This document shows, one piece after another, positions 6,297 through 10,198 of a stretch of DNA of 10,198 bases (positions are counted from its first letter, which is position 1; every line of letters begins with the position of its first letter). The notes beneath the pieces are model-generated. The model ran no database searches and was not told the DNA's origin. It saw only the letters and a list, made by a program, of their open reading frames with translations. Origin of the DNA: an uncultured Clostridia bacterium (GTDB lineage: Bacteria > Bacillota > Clostridia > Christensenellales > UBA1242); the NCBI GenBank assembly GCA_904397185.1, contig CAJFOL010000074.1, positions 1 to 10,198 of the forward strand, written 5' to 3'. The translations under genes were made by a program, and so were the position numbers.

Positions 6297-6325
6297 ATTT
6301 TAACACATTAAAGTTGTATAGTCAA
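6297..6325 (-). promoter_or_regulatory. Sigma-A-type promoter of the orphan gene
   Basis: On the minus strand TTGACT (6325-6320), 17 bases, then TAAAAT (6302-6297). Both boxes differ from consensus by one base and the spacing is ideal. Transcription would begin near 6290, leaving a leader of about 16 bases that contains the ribosome site. Confidence 0.75.
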
Positions 6326-6381
6326 TATAGTTATTAAAAATATTGTGTTATATTAAATTTTTCTTAATTAGTTTTAAAAAT

Positions 6382-6397
6382 CTACCACACCGGGTAG
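6382..6397. repeat. Small GC-rich hairpin in the divergent spacer
   Basis: CTACC (6382-6386), loop ACACCG, GGTAG (6393-6397). It is the only GC-rich patch in this A/T spacer. It lies between the two divergent promoters, about 60 bases before the pcrA -35. It may be an operator or a chance stem; five pairs are too few for a confident terminator. Confidence 0.35.
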
Positions 6398-6419
6398 CAT
6401 TATTTTTGTATGCAAAAGA

Positions 6420-6437
6420 TTTACAATTAAGTGTAAA
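6420..6437. promoter_or_regulatory. Operator-like dyad upstream of pcrA
   Basis: TTTACA-A-TTAA-G-TGTAAA is an 18-base palindrome with a single mismatched pair, centred about 62 bases before the predicted pcrA start and 19 bases before its -35. It does not match the Firmicutes LexA box (GAAC-N4-GTTC). No regulator recognised. Confidence 0.35.
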
Positions 6438-6455
6438 ATAAAATTTTTATTTTCT

Positions 6456-6484
6456 TTGCAAATATTTATTGTTTTTGCTATAAT
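6456..6484 (+). promoter_or_regulatory. Extended -10 sigma-A promoter abutting the pcrA start codon
   Basis: TTGCAA (6456-6461), 17 bases, then TATAAT (6479-6484), preceded by TG one base away (TGCTATAAT). Only six bases separate the -10 from the ATG at 6491, so the usual +1 falls on or next to the A of the ATG. Confidence 0.8.
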
Positions 6485-6490
6485 ACTCTC

Positions 6491-8731
6491 ATGGAATATG
6501 ATATAAATTCGTTAAATGAAGAGCAACTTGCACCTCTTAAACAAATTAAGGGGGCGGTTTTAGTTACGGCAGGGGCTGGCTCGGGCAAGACAAGGCTCCT
6601 CACTCACAGGGTGGCATACTTAATCAAAGATTGCGGGGTCGACCCTTACAATATTTTGGCTATCACCTTTACAAACAAGGCTGCGGGCGAGATGAAAAAT
6701 CGTATCTCGGCTATGGTCTATGGTGCTGACAGAGTGTGGATTTCAACCTTTCATTCTATGTGTGCGAAAATACTCCGCAGAGATATAGATGTGCTTAAAC
6801 CTTTTACAAAGGACTTTTCAATTTATAGTGAAAGTGATAGCGATAAGGTTATCAAAGAGGTGATTGCAGAAAGCGGAGAAAGTGACGACAAAATCAAAAA
6901 GGCAGTCGTCAAGCATTTGTCAAACTGGAAAAACGGCAGTCAAACTCTTGAAGATTATATATCCACTCATGAGGATGAGTTTGATATGGATAAAATCGGT
7001 GAACTTATTAGGGCATATCAAAACAAACTCAAGAAAAATAATGCCCTTGATTTTGATGACCTACTTTGCAAGACGGTGGAGTTATTCAAGAATTTTCCAG
7101 AGGTTTTACATTATTATGCAAACCGCTTTGAGTATATTTTGGTTGACGAGTTTCAAGATACAAACACCGTACAGTACAACCTTGTCAAGATGCTTGCCTC
7201 AATTCATGGCAATCTTTTTGTCGTGGGGGATGAGGACCAGTGCATCTATTCGTGGCGGGGTGCCAACTTTCAAAACATATTCAATTTTAAAAAGGACTTT
7301 CCAGACGTAAAGGTCTTCAAACTTGAGAGAAACTACCGCTCAACTGACGAGATAATCAAGATTGCAAACAATGTCATAAAGAATAACAGTGCAAGGCTCA
7401 ACAAAAATATGTGGACGGACAAAAAGGGCGGAGAAGTGCCGACCTTATACAATGCCTATGACGAGCGAGATGAGGCATTATATGTCGCCAAAACCATTGT
7501 AAGTTTGAAATCGCAGGGTTATGAGTATGATGATATGGCTGTGCTTATGCGAATGAATGCTCTTTCGCGAAGTTTTGAGGAAGCCTTTTTGTCGTATAAC
7601 ATTCCGCATAGGATATTCGGTGGGTTTAAATTTTACGAGAGAGTGGAAATAAAGAACGTGATTGGTTATTTAAGATTGTTTACCAATCCTAAAGACGATG
7701 TCTCTTTCGCTAGAATAATCAACTTTCCAAAGCGAGGAATAGGTGATGGAACACTCGCTCGCCTTGCCGAACTTGACTATTCTAAGTCACTTCTTGAAAA
7801 TGCACTATCTGACAAGATAAAGCAGAACTCTTCGCTCTATAAGAAATTTTCATCTTTTATTGATGGGTACAATAAGGCAAACATAGCCACCCAAAAACCG
7901 CTTTCCAAGTTTGTTGAAAACCTTTTAAATGCCTTTCAGATAAGACAGGCATACAACATAAAGGATGAAGAGGACTTAAACAGGCTTATGAATATCGACC
8001 AGTTTGTGTCGTCTGTCAAGGAGTTTGAATCGCTTAACCCAGAGGCGAGTTTGGGTGAGTTTCTCGAAAGTATAACCTTAAGTTCTGATACAGATGATAT
8101 AGGCTTGGGCGGAGCAGTGACAATTGCGACAGTCCATGCGGTCAAAGGGCTTGAGTTTAAGGTGGTGTTTGTGATAGGACTTGAAGAGGGTGTCTTTCCT
8201 ATCACTCGTGCAACAAACAGTAGTTACGAACTTGAAGAGGAGAGGAGACTTATGTATGTCGCTCTCACGCGTGCAGAGGAGCGGTTGTATCTAACCTATG
8301 CTTCAAAGCGATATCTGTATAGAGAGAGTCAGTATCAAACTCCAAGCAGATTTTGTCGTGAACTTGGTCTGCTTTCTCTTTCAACTAAGAAAAACCGCAG
8401 TATGGAACAGGACAGGCACTTCGGTGGCGGTTATTCTCAGGGCAACTACAATAGGCTTCCAACAAGCGAAAAGGTTTATGATGTTGACAGATTCAATAAG
8501 ACTAAATCTTTCTTTGACAAGTCAAGCATACTTCGAACGACTGAGGAGAAACCTAAAAAGGACGTATCAGTCTATAGAGTGGGACAGAAGGTCGAGCATC
8601 CAAAATATGGATTAGGTGATATAGTCAGCATTTCGGATGATGGGCTTGTTGGTGATATAGTCTTTGAGAACTTTGGTAAGAAAAGTCTAATGTTAGAACT
8701 GGCACCTTTAGAGATTGTGGAGAATAATTAA
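6491..8731 (+). CDS. pcrA: ATP-dependent 3'-5' DNA helicase PcrA/UvrD
   Basis: 746 residues, a superfamily 1A helicase that unwinds DNA in nucleotide excision repair, clears RecA filaments and resolves replication-transcription conflicts. Motifs in order: SLNEEQLAPL (Q motif, 7-16), AGAGSGKT (27-34, Walker A), TFTNKAA (59-65), STFHS (85-89), DEFQD (219-223, Walker B), GDEDQCIYSWRGA (246-258), ERNYRS (279-284), TIATVHAVKGLEF (about 543-555) and MYVALTRAEERLYL (about 586-600). The C-terminus (about 694-743, YRVGQKVEHPKYGLGDIV) is the Tudor-like domain with which PcrA binds RNA polymerase. The residues before the Walker A box align well with relatives, which supports the ATG at 6491, yet no Shine-Dalgarno precedes it and the promoter ends six bases before. 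The mRNA is therefore probably leaderless. ligA follows on the same strand after 201 bases, a common Firmicutes pairing. Confidence 0.97.
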   Translation: MEYDINSLNEEQLAPLKQIKGAVLVTAGAGSGKTRLLTHRVAYLIKDCGVDPYNILAITFTNKAAGEMKNRISAMVYGADRVWISTFHSMCAKILRRDIDVLKPFTKDFSIYSESDSDKVIKEVIAESGESDDKIKKAVVKHLSNWKNGSQTLEDYISTHEDEFDMDKIGELIRAYQNKLKKNNALDFDDLLCKTVELFKNFPEVLHYYANRFEYILVDEFQDTNTVQYNLVKMLASIHGNLFVVGDEDQCIYSWRGANFQNIFNFKKDFPDVKVFKLERNYRSTDEIIKIANNVIKNNSARLNKNMWTDKKGGEVPTLYNAYDERDEALYVAKTIVSLKSQGYEYDDMAVLMRMNALSRSFEEAFLSYNIPHRIFGGFKFYERVEIKNVIGYLRLFTNPKDDVSFARIINFPKRGIGDGTLARLAELDYSKSLLENALSDKIKQNSSLYKKFSSFIDGYNKANIATQKPLSKFVENLLNAFQIRQAYNIKDEEDLNRLMNIDQFVSSVKEFESLNPEASLGEFLESITLSSDTDDIGLGGAVTIATVHAVKGLEFKVVFVIGLEEGVFPITRATNSSYELEEERRLMYVALTRAEERLYLTYASKRYLYRESQYQTPSRFCRELGLLSLSTKKNRSMEQDRHFGGGYSQGNYNRLPTSEKVYDVDRFNKTKSFFDKSSILRTTEEKPKKDVSVYRVGQKVEHPKYGLGDIVSISDDGLVGDIVFENFGKKSLMLELAPLEIVENN

Positions 8732-8810
8732 GAAATATTTTTAAAGAAATAAAAAAGAAATAAAAACATTTTTTTTAATAATATTTTTTAGATAAAATAT
8801 TAAAAATAAC

Positions 8811-8900
8811 ATAAAAATACTAAAAAAATACTTAAAATGCGAAAAAATAATAAAAATATTATAAAAATGCATAAAAACTGACAAAAATAAAATAAAAAAT
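8811..8900. other. Helically phased A-tracts (predicted curved DNA) before ligA
   Basis: Nine A runs of 4 to 7 bases are centred near 8815, 8825, 8835, 8844, 8854, 8865, 8875, 8885 and 8896, a mean step of about 10 bases, which is one helical turn. Such phasing is the classic signature of intrinsically bent DNA. The whole pcrA-ligA spacer (8732-8932) is almost pure A/T with A on the + strand. It also holds a 9-bp all-A/T dyad (8779-8802) without a T run. I see no gene and no clear promoter. Confidence 0.65.
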
Positions 8901-8921
8901 TATTTAAAAAATAATAAATAT

Positions 8922-8927
8922 AGGTGA
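8922..8927 (+). promoter_or_regulatory. Ribosome binding site of ligA
   Basis: AGGTGA lies five bases before the ATG at 8933, inside an otherwise A-rich leader, and fixes the start. Confidence 0.8.
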
Positions 8928-8932
8928 AAAAT

Positions 8933-10198
8933 ATGGCAAATAATGACGAAAAAATCGAAAAGATGAAAGAACTTATAAAAGAGATTGAAAAACATAATTA
9001 TAATTATTATGTTTTGGACAATCCAACCATATCAGACAGCGAGTATGATAAATTGTATTATTCTCTTGTCGACCTTGAAAAAGAGACGGGAGTCGTCTTG
9101 CCATATTCACCGACTCTAAGGGTGGGAGATAGAGTGCTTGAAGGTTTTACCAAAAAACGTCATGAGGTGAATCTTTATTCGCTCAACAAAGTGAGAGATT
9201 TTGAAGCCCTTGAGCAGTGGGTCAATGATATGCAGAAGGAAACGGGCGGAACCGATTTTGCGGTTGAATACAAGTTTGACGGGCTGAACCTTGTGATTGA
9301 GTATAATGATGGCTTGTTTGTTTCGGCGACAACACGAGGGAATGGTAGTATCGGTGAGGATGTGACAGAGCAGGTCAGAACTATTCGTACAGTGCCACTG
9401 CAAATTAAATTTAAGGGTAGACTCATCGTTCAGGGCGAAGGAATGATGACAAACAAAAGTTTTATTGAGTACAATAAGACTGCAACTGAAAAACTTAAAA
9501 ATCCACGGAATGGTGTGGCTGGTGCGATAAGAAATCTTGACGTTAAGGAGACGGCAAAACGTAAACTTGACTTCTTTTGTTATTCTATCCTTTTATGCGA
9601 CGGCAAGACTTTTTTTACTCAACAGGAAATGCATGAGTTTTTGATAGAAAATGGTTTCCAAACAGGCGATTATTTTAAGATATGCAAAGATGTACATGAG
9701 ATAATACATTGTATCAATGAGATTGACGTTGTAAAAAACAAACTTGATGTCATGATTGACGGAATGGTTATCAAAATAAACAAAGTGCCACCACGTGAAA
9801 AGATAGGTTTTACCGCTAAATTCCCAAAGTGGGCAATGGCTTACAAATTTGAAGCACAAGAGGCGACAACTCTTTTAAAATCGGTTACATGGCAGGTTGG
9901 AAGAAGTGGGCGGGTTACACCTATTGCAGAACTTGAACCTGTCGAACTTGCAGGGGCGACTATTAGGCGGGCGACACTAAACAATATAGATGATATACGG
10001 AGAAAGGACGTCTACGAAAATGCTAGAGTTTTTGTAAGACGTAGCAATGAGGTCATCCCAGAAATTATGGGACTTGCTGAAAAGAATGAAAATTCAAAGA
10101 AGATTGTCGAACCAACTGTTTGTCCTAGTTGTGGTAGCACACTTATAAAGAAAGGTCCTCTTCTATTCTGCCCAAATCATTTGGGGTGCAAGGAACAG
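8933..10198 (+). CDS. ligA: NAD+-dependent DNA ligase LigA, N-terminal 422 residues (cut by window end)
   Basis: LigA seals nicks in replication and repair, using NAD+ to adenylate an active-site lysine. The reading frame is open to the last base; a full protein is about 660-670 residues, so the rest of the zinc-finger, HhH and BRCT regions lie beyond. Domain Ia, which binds NMN, has HNYNYYVLDNPTISDSEYDKL (21-41). The nucleotidyltransferase core has KFDG with K114 as adenylated lysine, TTRGNGSIGEDV, VQGEGMM, NPRNGVAGAIRNLD, DGMVIKIN and WAMAYKFEA. The OB fold has QVGRSGRVTPIAELEPVELAG and FVRRSNEVIPEIMG. The zinc finger begins at CPSCG and continues to CPNHLGC with four Cys. TRGNG for TRGDG, QGEG for RGEV and RRSNEVIPEIMG are differences from Escherichia coli, but from memory they are usual in clostridial LigA. 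It sits downstream of pcrA with its own ribosome site. Confidence 0.97.
   Translation, partial: MANNDEKIEKMKELIKEIEKHNYNYYVLDNPTISDSEYDKLYYSLVDLEKETGVVLPYSPTLRVGDRVLEGFTKKRHEVNLYSLNKVRDFEALEQWVNDMQKETGGTDFAVEYKFDGLNLVIEYNDGLFVSATTRGNGSIGEDVTEQVRTIRTVPLQIKFKGRLIVQGEGMMTNKSFIEYNKTATEKLKNPRNGVAGAIRNLDVKETAKRKLDFFCYSILLCDGKTFFTQQEMHEFLIENGFQTGDYFKICKDVHEIIHCINEIDVVKNKLDVMIDGMVIKINKVPPREKIGFTAKFPKWAMAYKFEAQEATTLLKSVTWQVGRSGRVTPIAELEPVELAGATIRRATLNNIDDIRRKDVYENARVFVRRSNEVIPEIMGLAEKNENSKKIVEPTVCPSCGSTLIKKGPLLFCPNHLGCKEQ

Noticed and set aside
8779..8802. 9-bp dyad TAATATTTT / AAAATATTA after pcrA as a terminator
   Set aside because: All pairs are A-T and the following bases are A, not T, so it is probably chance in A/T-rich DNA.
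9308..9460. LigA as an inactive ligase because of TRGNG and QGEG
   Set aside because: From memory these variants are usual in clostridial LigA, and the catalytic KFDG, DGMVIK and AYKF motifs are intact.

Overview
The window reads as chromosomal DNA from an AT-rich, endospore-forming member of the Bacillota, most likely class Clostridia and perhaps an uncultured lineage. The main evidence is a full-length spoIVA with a good sigma-E-type promoter, a clostridial-type NAD+ DNA ligase, the der-plsY-spoIVA gene order, T/A-rich spacers and Gram-positive ribosome sites. No plasmid, phage or transposase gene is visible. The genus is not resolvable from the sequence alone.

Layout. Positions 1-1155 hold the 3' part of a SipW/ER-type signal peptidase I, with catalytic-domain remnant, C-terminal membrane helix and a very long K/A/E/T-rich tail, closed by a terminator near 1207-1238. 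Then come der (1355-2665) and plsY (2665-3486), which overlap by one base (TAATG) and end at a strong terminator. A 503-base spacer follows (3487-3989). It contains a T-tract-rich stretch, a remarkable 91-base perfect four-way-junction palindrome (3752-3842) and a sigma-E-type promoter for spoIVA (3990-5465). A bidirectional terminator separates spoIVA from a convergent orphan gene for a predicted coiled-coil protein (5531-6274, minus strand), which has its own sigma-A-type promoter. A 216-base divergent spacer carries that promoter and, in the other direction, an extended -10 promoter that abuts the start codon of pcrA/uvrD (6491-8731), suggesting a leaderless mRNA. A 201-base A-rich spacer with helically phased A-tracts leads to ligA (8933 to the end, truncated by the window edge).

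How the genes work together. Der acts in 50S ribosome maturation, and PlsY makes lysophosphatidic acid, the first committed step of phospholipid synthesis. SpoIVA is the ATP-driven scaffold of the spore coat. PcrA and LigA are a common Firmicutes pair for DNA repair and replication. In many Firmicutes gpsA lies between plsY and spoIVA; here the noncoding spacer with the palindrome occupies that place.

Most noteworthy: the 91-base element at 3752-3842. All of its 40 stem pairs are Watson-Crick, it has three triloop arms and only two unpaired linker bases, and it matches no element family that I recognise.
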